Below, piece by piece: positions 12,489-18,151 of a DNA stretch of 21,776 nucleotides (the stretch's first letter is position 1; every line of letters starts with the position of its first letter). The DNA is from a virus. A program made the translations under genes and the position numbers. Under the pieces are notes generated by a model. That model was not told the origin of the DNA and made no database searches. It was given only the letters and a program-made list of their open reading frames with translations. The stretch is from the IMG/VR virus record IMGVR_UViG_3300034106_000517, positions 1 to 21,776 of that record, one strand, 5' to 3'.

Positions 12489-13102
12489 GCGATGAGCTGA
12501 CGCCTCTATACTGCTTCCCGACTGTCGTCGTGACGGCCTTCAAGCCTGAGTTCCTCGACGCCGTTCGCGCGGTGTCGGAGGATAACTTCGAGCCGCAGGA
12601 CATCAACGAGATTTACCCAGTCAAGATGACAGGCAACCTCGTTGACGACCCGCGCATGCACGCCTTCTGCGAGTATGTCGGCAGCTCCGCGTGGCAGATA
12701 CTGAGCAATCAGGGCAGCGACATGACTGGCGCGAGCACCTTCTTCACTGAGATGTGGACGCAGGAGCATCACAAGCACTCGCAGATGGAGCAGCACGTCC
12801 ACGGCAACGGGGCGCAGCTCGTCGGCTTCTACTTCCTTGAGACGCCCGAGGACTGCTCCAAGGCGCTGTTCTACGACCCGCGTGCGGGTAAGGTGCAGGT
12901 CAACCTGCCCGAGGCCGACATGGGTCAGGTGACGCCCGCCAGCAACGCTATGGGCATCGAGGCCAAGCCGGGCACGCTGATCTTCGCCAACGCGTGGCTG
13001 CCGCACGGCTTCACCCGCCACGCATCCGACAAGCCCATCCGCTTCGTCCACTTTAACATCGGCGTCGAGTACGCACCCGCTGCCGCAGCGGAGGTCATCT
13101 GA
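12485..13102 (+). CDS. Putative 2OG-Fe(II) oxygenase
   Basis: Protein of 205 residues. It resembles the phage and bacterial 'putative 2OG-Fe(II) oxygenase' family (PF13759-like), double-stranded beta-helix enzymes that hydroxylate a substrate with 2-oxoglutarate, O2 and Fe(II). Visible signature: H104-V-H106-G-N-G-A-Q-L-V-G-F-Y-F-L, L-F-Y-D-P-R (128-133), P-G-T-L-I-F-A-N-A-W-L-P-H174, and R186-F-V-H-F-N-I. The likely iron ligands are His in the first motif and H174; R186 would hold 2-oxoglutarate. The substrate is unknown; a virion protein, the host envelope or a metabolite are all possible. It starts with GTG, overlapping the previous stop, and its own stop overlaps the next ATG. Placed among fibre genes, it may modify virion proteins, but this is speculation. 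Confidence 0.8.
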   Translation: MSDELTPLYCFPTVVVTAFKPEFLDAVRAVSEDNFEPQDINEIYPVKMTGNLVDDPRMHAFCEYVGSSAWQILSNQGSDMTGASTFFTEMWTQEHHKHSQMEQHVHGNGAQLVGFYFLETPEDCSKALFYDPRAGKVQVNLPEADMGQVTPASNAMGIEAKPGTLIFANAWLPHGFTRHASDKPIRFVHFNIGVEYAPAAAAEVI

Positions 13103-13326
13103 TGTCGGTCGTGCATGTACGCTACAATCAAACTCGTGGCCAGCCGGGTCGCGGCACGATGGATCACGTCTGGCGCGTGTTCGAGGACGGCAAGGAGTAT
13201 CTGACGAAGAACGTCGAGATCAACGTGCCGTGCCGTGGTACGAAGACTGGCGCGGACTACAGCATGGTCTGCGAGGGCACTCTGCACTTGGATCGCGAGA
13301 CATCTACTGCTATAATAAACCCGTAA
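13102..13326 (+). CDS. Small unknown protein downstream of the oxygenase
   Basis: Protein of 74 residues: V-H-V-R-Y-N-Q-T-R-G-Q-P-G-R-G, D-H-V-W-R-V-F-E-D-G-K-E-Y-L, N-V-E-I-N-V-P, E-G-T-L-H-L-D-R-E-T-S-T-A-I-I. It is a compact mixed beta protein with an N-terminal basic loop. I recall this sequence type next to 2OG oxygenase genes in phages; no function is known. Start and stop arrangement (TGATG) suggests coupling to the oxygenase. Its last codons are unusual: two successive ATA isoleucine codons, rare in this GC-rich coding context, that together with the preceding codon spell a perfect extended -10 box for the next gene. Confidence 0.75.
   Translation: MSVVHVRYNQTRGQPGRGTMDHVWRVFEDGKEYLTKNVEINVPCRGTKTGADYSMVCEGTLHLDRETSTAIINP
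13288..13316 (+). promoter_or_regulatory. Strong extended -10 promoter before the 13337 fibre gene
   Basis: TTGGAT (13288-13293), 17-base spacer, TGC immediately followed by TATAAT (13311-13316): a perfect extended -10 with the ideal spacing and a half-matching -35. It lies inside the end of the preceding coding sequence. Transcription would begin near 13323, giving a leader of about 14 bases with AAGGAA before the ATG at 13337. Confidence 0.65.
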
Positions 13327-13336
13327 GGAACAAGAA

Positions 13337-15361
13337 ATGAGCAACCGTTGGCCGGGTGGAATAATCCGCAAAACTCCTGTAACCCCCGCTGGCCCGCTCC
13401 AGAATGGCGCGGCCTCTGGCGTGTGGACGCTGGCCGACGCTGCGTACTGGACGAAGCAGGGTCTGTGGCCGCTGGCGGGTAATCTACCTCCGGCTATTGA
13501 AGACGTGTTCTCAACGTATCTTTACGCGGGCGACGGAGCGTCTTCGCAGACAGTTACTACAAACGTAAATCTCGCGAGCGGGGGCGGCCTTGTTTGGCAA
13601 AAGGGACGCAGCGCCGTGTCCGCCCATTACTTGTTTGACACAACCCGCAACGACAGTGACTATCTAAGAACTAATCAGACTAACGATGTGGCTAGTTTTT
13701 CGGGGAGAACGCTGGCTATTGGAACCTCCGGTTTTACTGTCGGAAGCGATACGGCTGTTAACGGAAGCGGCAGTACTTTTGCCACTTGGTCATTTAAGAA
13801 GTCACCAAAGTTTTTTGACTTGGTAACGTGGACTGGGAATGGCGCTAATCGCACCATTGCACATAATCTCGGAGTGGCTCCGGGGTGTATCATAGTTAAG
13901 CGGCTAAATGGCTTTTCCGACTGGCAAGTCTACCACCGCAGCAACGCTAACACGCAGTATCAGGTGCTTAATAGCACGGCTGCTGTGGCCACTGGCACGA
14001 CCCGCTGGAACAGCACAACGCCGACCGCGACTGAGTTCACTGTCGGTACGGATACAACGGTCAACGCATCGGGCGGCACCTACGTTGCCTACCTCTACGC
14101 CCACGACACAGCGTCCACTGGGCTTATTCAGTGTGGGTCGTTTACGGCTGATGGCAGCGGGAATGTTACCAATCAAAATCTTGGCTGGGAACCGCAGTGG
14201 ATTTTGCTAAAAACATCGTCTTCAACAGAAGGATGGATACTCGCTGACAACATGCGCGGATGGTCCTATAGTTCAACTCAGGGGCTATTTGCTAATACGT
14301 CTGGCGCAGAATTTGGCAACACTCCTATTGTAATCCCAACGGCAAATGGGTTCGTTGGGCAGAACGGGCAACTTAGTCCATCACAAACATACATCTACAT
14401 CGCCATCCGTCGCGGGCCTATGCGGACCCCGACGCTGGGGACGAGTGTGTTTTTGCCTATTGCGCGTAATGGGACCAACGCAACCGCAACCATCACAACT
14501 GGTTTTACGGTTGATTTGCATATATCAAAAACACGCACCGTAGCTAATTCGCCCGGTGCCTTTGATAGGCTCCGTGGGGCTGGAAACTTCTTAAATCCAG
14601 CTTCAACAGCGGCAGAAGACGCAGTTAATTTTACAGATAGCCTTACTAGCTTTGCGAACAACACGGGCGACGGCGTTGGCGCAGACAGTGGTGGCGGAGT
14701 TATTAACTTTGGAACTCGCCCATATGCAAACTGGGCCTTCAGCCGCGCCCCCGGCTTCTTTGATGTGGTGGCTTACACAGGGACGGGTTCTGCAACCACG
14801 TTCAACCACAACCTTGGCGTTGTGCCTGAGTTGATGATTGTGAAGACCCGTAGCCTTACTGCCGGTTGGCAAACGTATTCGGCGGCACTAGCAAACACTG
14901 AATACTTGGTGCTGAATACCACAGCAGCTAAAGCTACCGGAACTACCCGTTGGAATAGCACGACGCCCACCTCAACTGTCTTTACACTTGGTACTGCGGT
15001 TGAAGTCAACAACAGCTCCTCAACCTACGTCAACTACCTCTTCGCCTCATGCCCCGGCGTGAGCAAGGTCGGCAGCTACACAGGAACCGGCGCGTTGCAG
15101 ACAGTCAACTGCGCGTTCACCACAGGCGCTCGCTTTGTGCTTATCAAGCGGACGGATAGCACAGGCGACTGGTACGTCTGGGATAGCGCACGCGGTATCA
15201 GCAGTGGAAACGATCCGTATCTGTTGCTCAACAGCATAGCGGTGGAAGAGACCGGCACGAACTACGTGGACACTGATACAACTGGCTTTAAGGTAACGGC
15301 AGCGGCTCCTGCGGCTCTCAACGCAGTAGGCGGTACCTACATCTTCTTGGCAATCGCGTAA
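13337..15361 (+). CDS. Large tail fibre with duplicated DUF7483-like modules
   Basis: Protein of 674 residues. Residues 1-45 form an attachment region: M-S-N-R-W-P-G-G-I-I, then S-G-V-W-T-L ... Q-G-L-W-P, shared with propeller B. The rest is two halves, 57-360 and 371-674, that align at a constant offset near 315 residues. Each half has a lead domain ending (F/N)-x-x-W-(S/A)-F and F-F-D, a module with H-N-L-G-V-(A/V)-P and G-T-T-R-W-N-S-T-T-P-T (165-255, 480-570), and a related, more diverged module (262-360, 574-674). The H-N-L-G-V-x-P modules match the DUF7483 type of phage domain as I remember it. Likely role: host-receptor recognition. A strong promoter precedes it. Base composition is mosaic, from about 65% GC near 13981-14040 to about 42% at 14161-14220, suggesting recombination. 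Confidence 0.85.
   Translation: MSNRWPGGIIRKTPVTPAGPLQNGAASGVWTLADAAYWTKQGLWPLAGNLPPAIEDVFSTYLYAGDGASSQTVTTNVNLASGGGLVWQKGRSAVSAHYLFDTTRNDSDYLRTNQTNDVASFSGRTLAIGTSGFTVGSDTAVNGSGSTFATWSFKKSPKFFDLVTWTGNGANRTIAHNLGVAPGCIIVKRLNGFSDWQVYHRSNANTQYQVLNSTAAVATGTTRWNSTTPTATEFTVGTDTTVNASGGTYVAYLYAHDTASTGLIQCGSFTADGSGNVTNQNLGWEPQWILLKTSSSTEGWILADNMRGWSYSSTQGLFANTSGAEFGNTPIVIPTANGFVGQNGQLSPSQTYIYIAIRRGPMRTPTLGTSVFLPIARNGTNATATITTGFTVDLHISKTRTVANSPGAFDRLRGAGNFLNPASTAAEDAVNFTDSLTSFANNTGDGVGADSGGGVINFGTRPYANWAFSRAPGFFDVVAYTGTGSATTFNHNLGVVPELMIVKTRSLTAGWQTYSAALANTEYLVLNTTAAKATGTTRWNSTTPTSTVFTLGTAVEVNNSSSTYVNYLFASCPGVSKVGSYTGTGALQTVNCAFTTGARFVLIKRTDSTGDWYVWDSARGISSGNDPYLLLNSIAVEETGTNYVDTDTTGFKVTAAAPAALNAVGGTYIFLAIA
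13505..14416 (+). repeat. Fibre half-repeat 1
   Basis: Codes residues 57-360 of the fibre. It corresponds to 14447-15358 with a constant offset of about 315 codons at the landmarks F-F-D, T-G-x-G, T-T-R-W-N and T-Y-V-x-Y-L. Confidence 0.75.
14447..15358 (+). repeat. Fibre half-repeat 2
   Basis: Codes residues 371-674, the second copy of the lead domain plus two ~100-residue modules. Similarity to the first half is strong in the H-N-L-G-V module and weak in the lead and last modules. Confidence 0.75.
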
Positions 15362-15370
15362 GGAAATCCA

Positions 15371-15733
15371 ATGATCGAACAACTTATCAGCCGCGTGTTC
15401 TATGCACGCAACGTGGCCCACTTCGAGCACTGGCGCGCAAAGGGTGACGGCAGCTACGCGCAGCATAAGACGCTGGGCAAGTTCTACGACGGCGTCATCG
15501 ACGCCATCGACAAGCTCGTGGAGGCCTACCAAGGCGCGTTCAGTCTCATCGGCAACATACCAGCACCCAGCGTGACTGAGCGTGACGTGTTGAAGCTCCT
15601 AGAGGCCGACGCAGAGTGGATCGAGGAGCATCACGAGGACATATGCAAGGGCAACCGCGCAGTGGCCAACCTGATCGACGGTGTCACGGAAGTGTATCTG
15701 ACCACCGTCTATAAGCTGCGGAACCTGAAATGA
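15371..15733 (+). CDS. DUF5856-like helical phage protein
   Basis: Protein of 120 residues, helical throughout. M-I-E-Q-L-I-S-R-V-F-Y-A-R-N-V-A-H-F-E-H-W, S-Y-A-Q-H-K-T-L-G-K-F-Y-D-G-V-I-D-A-I-D-K-L-V-E-A-Y-Q-G matches what I remember as DUF5856, a phage family of unknown function. The repeated His and Glu (A-H-F-E-H-W, A-Q-H, E-E-H-H-E-D) in long helices resemble ferritin-like or Dps-like four-helix proteins, so a metal site is possible but not shown. It follows the fibre gene after nine bases (GTAAGGAAAT leader) and overlaps the start of the first small membrane protein (ATGA), linking it to the lysis region. Confidence 0.75.
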   Translation: MIEQLISRVFYARNVAHFEHWRAKGDGSYAQHKTLGKFYDGVIDAIDKLVEAYQGAFSLIGNIPAPSVTERDVLKLLEADAEWIEEHHEDICKGNRAVANLIDGVTEVYLTTVYKLRNLK

Positions 15734-15891
15734 GCGACGATGTAAACCTGCGCCTGACCACGCACGAGGCCGTCTGCGCTGAGCGCTGGCGGGAAACCAT
15801 ATTGCGCATCAAGCGCATTGAGGCGCTTATGATTGGCAGTGCCGCTGGAATAATTGCGCTTCTGTCCACAATTGCATTCAAGATGGGCTGA
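15730..15891 (+). CDS. Small single-span membrane protein (XhlA/holin-like)
   Basis: Protein of 53 residues. Residues 1-32 are polar and helical (T-T-H-E-A-V-C-A-E-R-W-R-E-T-I-L-R-I-K-R-I-E). Residues 33-51 form one hydrophobic span (A-L-M-I-G-S-A-A-G-I-I-A-L-L-S-T-I-A-F) followed by K-M-G. That order, an amphipathic helix and then a C-terminal membrane segment, is the layout of XhlA-type holin-associated proteins. Being the first of a run of small membrane genes that leads to the endolysin supports a lysis role. The start overlaps the previous stop. Holin versus accessory membrane protein cannot be decided from sequence. Confidence 0.7.
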   Translation: MSDDVNLRLTTHEAVCAERWRETILRIKRIEALMIGSAAGIIALLSTIAFKMG

Positions 15892-15892
15892 C

Positions 15893-16075
15893 ATGAGGGT
15901 CGCGTCAATTTTAGCAGTGCTGCTGTTTTTGTTGGGCTGTCAGGACCGCTACCGCTACGATTGCCAAGATCCTGCGAACTGGCAGCAGGAAATCTGCAAG
16001 AAGCCCAAGTGCGTCGCTATGGGCTACTGCACCGAGTGGTTGATAAATACGGGCGAAGAAGATGAAGCCGACTAG
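15893..16075 (+). CDS. Small lipoprotein of the lysis region
   Basis: Protein of 60 residues with a lipoprotein signal: M-R-V-A-S-I-L-A-V-L-L-F-L-L-G-C17, lipobox L-L-G-C. The mature part is short and Cys-containing (D-R-Y-R-Y-D-C-Q-D-P-A-N-W-Q-Q-E-I-C-K-K-P-K-C ... Y-C-T-E-W-L-I), so two disulfides are possible in the periplasm. I recall such proteins near holin genes of aquatic phages; the role is unproven and could be envelope protection or superinfection control. It is distinct from the Rz1-like lipoprotein at 17753. It starts one base after the previous stop and its 3' end overlaps the next gene by 14 bases in another frame. Confidence 0.75.
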   Translation: MRVASILAVLLFLLGCQDRYRYDCQDPANWQQEICKKPKCVAMGYCTEWLINTGEEDEAD

Positions 16076-16346
16076 CGAATGGTCACCAGAGGAACTGCTG
16101 CGGTTCATCGTCGGCATCGTACTGTCGCTGACGCTTACATTTATTGTGGCGACTGTGCTATACTCGTTGGTGTTTGTGTCGCAGCCGATGGAGGGGCAGT
16201 CCCCAAATGACGCTGAGTTTTTTAAGCTGATTAACCCTATTGCGACGTTCATCGTCGGGGCGTTGGCAGGACTTATGGCTGGGCAGGGCAGCGGCTCGAT
16301 CAAGCCCAAAAAGACAGAAGGAGAAGAAGATGAACTTCCTAAATAG
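16062..16346 (+). CDS. Two-span holin-like membrane protein
   Basis: Protein of 94 residues. A short polar N-terminus (M-K-P-T-S-E-W-S-P-E-E) leads to a first membrane span at about 13-40, a polar loop (Q-P-M-E-G-Q-S-P-N-D), a second span at about 55-75 (F-F-K-L-I-N-P-I-A-T-F-I-V-G-A-L-A-G-L-M-A-G) and a charged tail. Topology and size are holin-like. The second span, N-P-x-x-x-x-x-I-V-G-A-x-x-G-L, is repeated in the next protein, so the two are tandem paralogues. It overlaps the genes on both sides (14 bases upstream, 17 downstream), a sign of coupled translation. Its function is inferred from topology and neighbours. Confidence 0.7.
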   Translation: MKPTSEWSPEELLRFIVGIVLSLTLTFIVATVLYSLVFVSQPMEGQSPNDAEFFKLINPIATFIVGALAGLMAGQGSGSIKPKKTEGEEDELPK

Positions 16347-16821
16347 TTTTGAAAGCAGACAAGACGGCGTCAACGATACCGTTGAGTTTGTCATCCGCGT
16401 TGCCATCGTCACGCTGTCTGCGGTTATCCTTGTCGTCGTGCTGGCGCTTGCCGTTGGCCTATTTGTGTCGAATGACGTTGTGAGCAGCGCAGCTATCCTT
16501 GAGACGGTCAACCCTGCGTTCCAGACGATCATCGGTGCGTTTGTCGGTCTGCTTGGCGGCCTGAGCCTCAACGCCAATGCGCGTGACAAAGAACCCGACC
16601 CAGAAGCGCCGACACCGGAACCAGAACCAGAAGTCGGTGAGTATAATCCTGTGCCGTTGGTCCGCCCTGCTGGGACGATCTTCCCTAAAGGCGACATTGA
16701 AGAAGACGATGACGACATGGAGCCTTGGGAGAAGTACCGCAACGACCTGCGCTATGACGTAAACGGCGATGGCGTGGTCGATGAGGCTGACTTCCCTGAC
16801 TGGCGCAACCCAGCAGCGTAA
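16330..16821 (+). CDS. Membrane protein with C-terminal EF-hand-like loop
   Basis: Protein of 163 residues. Membrane spans lie at about 22-46 and 60-80; the second (N-P-A-F-Q-T-I-I-G-A-F-V-G-L-L-G-G) is paralogous to the protein before it. Then comes a Pro/Glu linker (P-E-A-P-T-P-E-P-E-P-E), an acidic stretch (E-E-D-D-D-D) and, at 143-154, D-V-N-G-D-G-V-V-D-E-A-D, a canonical EF-hand/dockerin-type calcium loop with all ligand positions filled. The combination suggests a calcium-sensitive membrane protein in the lysis region, perhaps a holin or holin regulator. I know no characterised phage protein of this design. AAGGAGAAG precedes the ATG; the stop overlaps the next start (TAATG). Confidence 0.7.
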   Translation: MNFLNSFESRQDGVNDTVEFVIRVAIVTLSAVILVVVLALAVGLFVSNDVVSSAAILETVNPAFQTIIGAFVGLLGGLSLNANARDKEPDPEAPTPEPEPEVGEYNPVPLVRPAGTIFPKGDIEEDDDDMEPWEKYRNDLRYDVNGDGVVDEADFPDWRNPAA

Positions 16822-16991
16822 TGGCGGGCGATCTCTCCACCGTTGAACTGATTGGCCAGCTTTGGCCAATCGTATTGGCGTTTATTACGCTGACCATCAT
16901 CCTCGCCAAGATGGATGTGCGTCTCGCCGTGGTTGAGGAAAAGATTAAGACGCTCTTTGAGCTATGGAATAATCGGAAGGACGATAAATGA
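16821..16991 (+). CDS. Single-span holin-like protein directly before the endolysin
   Basis: Protein of 56 residues. Residues 9-28 form one membrane span (E-L-I-G-Q-L-W-P-I-V-L-A-F-I-T-L-T-I-I-L), followed by an amphipathic helix (M-D-V-R-L-A-V-V-E-E-K-I-K-T-L-F-E-L-W) and a basic end (N-N-R-K-D-D-K). Its position immediately upstream of the endolysin with an ATGA overlap makes it a strong holin candidate, of the small class with one span. Its start overlaps the stop of the EF-hand membrane gene. Sequence alone does not separate it from an XhlA-type accessory protein. Confidence 0.7.
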   Translation: MAGDLSTVELIGQLWPIVLAFITLTIILAKMDVRLAVVEEKIKTLFELWNNRKDDK

Positions 16992-17599
16992 GCCTGATTA
17001 ACCTTCAACAGAAAATAGGAGTAACGGCAGATGGCGCGTTCGGCCCGGGCACATTTAAGGCGGCTGCGGCTTATTATAAGCTATCACCTAATCGTGCAGC
17101 GCATTTCTTTGCTCAGACAGCGCATGAAAGTGGCGGCTTCAAGGCTTTTAGCGAGAACTTGAACTACGGCGCGAAGGGGCTGCGCGGTATCTTCCGCAAG
17201 TACTTCCCGACCGACGCACTGGCTCGTGCTTACGAACGCCAGCCAAAGAAGATCGCCAACCGCGTCTATGGTAACCGTATGGGCAATGGGCCGGAAAGCT
17301 CAGGCGAAGGCTTCGCTTTTCGCGGCCGAGGGGCCCTCCAGCTCACCGGGAAATTTAACTACCAAGCGTTTTCCGATTACATTGGCCGGCCGGACATCAT
17401 GGACAACCCTGACCTTGTCGCTACCGAACTGGCCTTCGAGAGCGCCCTGTGGTTCTTCGATAAGAACAAGCTCTGGTCGATCTGCGATCAAGGCACAGGC
17501 GATGCTGCCATCCTCGCGCTGACAAAGCGGATCAATGGCGGCACGCATGGCCTTGACGACCGTAAGGCAAAGACGAAGAAGTACGCAGCATGGCTTTAA
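16988..17599 (+). CDS. GH19-family endolysin
   Basis: Protein of 203 residues, a glycoside hydrolase family 19 (chitinase-like) endolysin that cleaves peptidoglycan glycan chains. Residues 1-30 resemble the end of a peptidoglycan-binding fold (L-Q-Q-K-I-G-V-T-A-D-G-A-F-G-P-G-T). The catalytic region starts with F-A-Q-T-A-H-E47-S-G-G-F and S-E56-N-L-N-Y; E47 and E56 are the expected acid and base. R-G-R-G-A-L-Q-L-T-G-K-F-N-Y (112-125) is the family's substrate-groove motif. There is no signal peptide, so release needs a holin; candidates precede it. It overlaps the holin-like gene upstream (ATGA) and the spanin gene downstream by ten bases. Confidence 0.93.
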   Translation: MSLINLQQKIGVTADGAFGPGTFKAAAAYYKLSPNRAAHFFAQTAHESGGFKAFSENLNYGAKGLRGIFRKYFPTDALARAYERQPKKIANRVYGNRMGNGPESSGEGFAFRGRGALQLTGKFNYQAFSDYIGRPDIMDNPDLVATELAFESALWFFDKNKLWSICDQGTGDAAILALTKRINGGTHGLDDRKAKTKKYAAWL

Positions 17600-17988
17600 T
17601 AAACCCAATCATGATATATGGTTTAGCAGGCGCTTTGATTATCGGCGCTGCTTCTGGCTACAAGGTTCGCGACTGGCAGTGCGATGCCGCGTTCGCAAAG
17701 GCGCTGGAGAAGGCTGAAAAGCTACGTGTTAAAAAACAAGAGGTGGTAGACAATGTTTCGCAAACCTACGAATTTGAACGGGATCAAGCCAATGTGGTGG
17801 CAACCGAACGCACCAACACCATACGTGAAATATATAAAACGGCTCCTGCCGTTCCTGTTGATTGCGCTGGTTCTGATGCTTTGCGCCGGGTGCTCGAAAG
17901 CGGTGTCAGTGACGCCAATGCCGCTGCCACCGGCGAACCTAGCGGCAAAGTGCCCGACACTTCAAAACCCACCAAAGGTAATGATTGA
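17590..17988 (+). CDS. Inner-membrane spanin (Rz-like)
   Basis: Protein of 132 residues with the layout of an i-spanin: a short N-terminus, one membrane anchor at about 5-24 (N-P-I-M-I-Y-G-L-A-G-A-L-I-I-G-A-A-S-G-Y), then a charged coiled-coil region (A-F-A-K-A-L-E-K-A-E-K-L-R-V-K-K-Q-E-V-V) and a periplasmic end with V-D-C-A-G-S-D-A-L-R-R-V-L-E-S, common in Rz-like proteins. With the o-spanin read from another frame inside its 3' half, it would fuse inner and outer membranes at the last step of lysis in a Gram-negative host. It overlaps the endolysin by ten bases. Confidence 0.82.
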   Translation: MALINPIMIYGLAGALIIGAASGYKVRDWQCDAAFAKALEKAEKLRVKKQEVVDNVSQTYEFERDQANVVATERTNTIREIYKTAPAVPVDCAGSDALRRVLESGVSDANAAATGEPSGKVPDTSKPTKGND

Positions 17989-18097
17989 CCCTGAGCGCGC
18001 GCTTTGGGAAGCTGACATCATCGCAAAGTATACAGACTGTAGCGTCAAGCATCGCCTGACGGTTAAGGCATGGGTAGACGCAGTAGCTGTAAAATGA
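17753..18097 (+). CDS. Outer-membrane spanin (Rz1-like lipoprotein), overlapping the i-spanin gene
   Basis: Protein of 114 residues in a different frame from the i-spanin gene, overlapping it over 236 bases and extending beyond. A basic segment leads into a hydrophobic stretch with lipobox L-M-L-C-A-G-C47, then a Pro-rich start of the mature protein (T-P-M-P-L-P-P-A-N-L) and a helical end (E-A-D-I-I-A-K-Y-T-D-C-S-V-K-H-R-L). This is the Rz1 type, anchored in the outer membrane and binding the i-spanin. I favour the ATG at 17753, preceded by AGAGGTGG at good spacing; an ATG at 17792 would give a signal peptide of more usual length but has a poor Shine-Dalgarno. The pair implies a Gram-negative host. 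Confidence 0.82.
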   Translation: MFRKPTNLNGIKPMWWQPNAPTPYVKYIKRLLPFLLIALVLMLCAGCSKAVSVTPMPLPPANLAAKCPTLQNPPKVMIDPERALWEADIIAKYTDCSVKHRLTVKAWVDAVAVK

Positions 18098-18151
18098 TGA
18101 AAGCGGGTTTTCGGGTGCGCAAAACGTAAAAAACTGATATAGGGGCGTGTT

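Noticed and set aside
16155-16164. Extended -10-like TGCTATACT inside the 16062 membrane-protein gene
   Set aside because: No acceptable -35 at 16-18 bases and it lies within coding sequence with ordinary codons; too weak to list.
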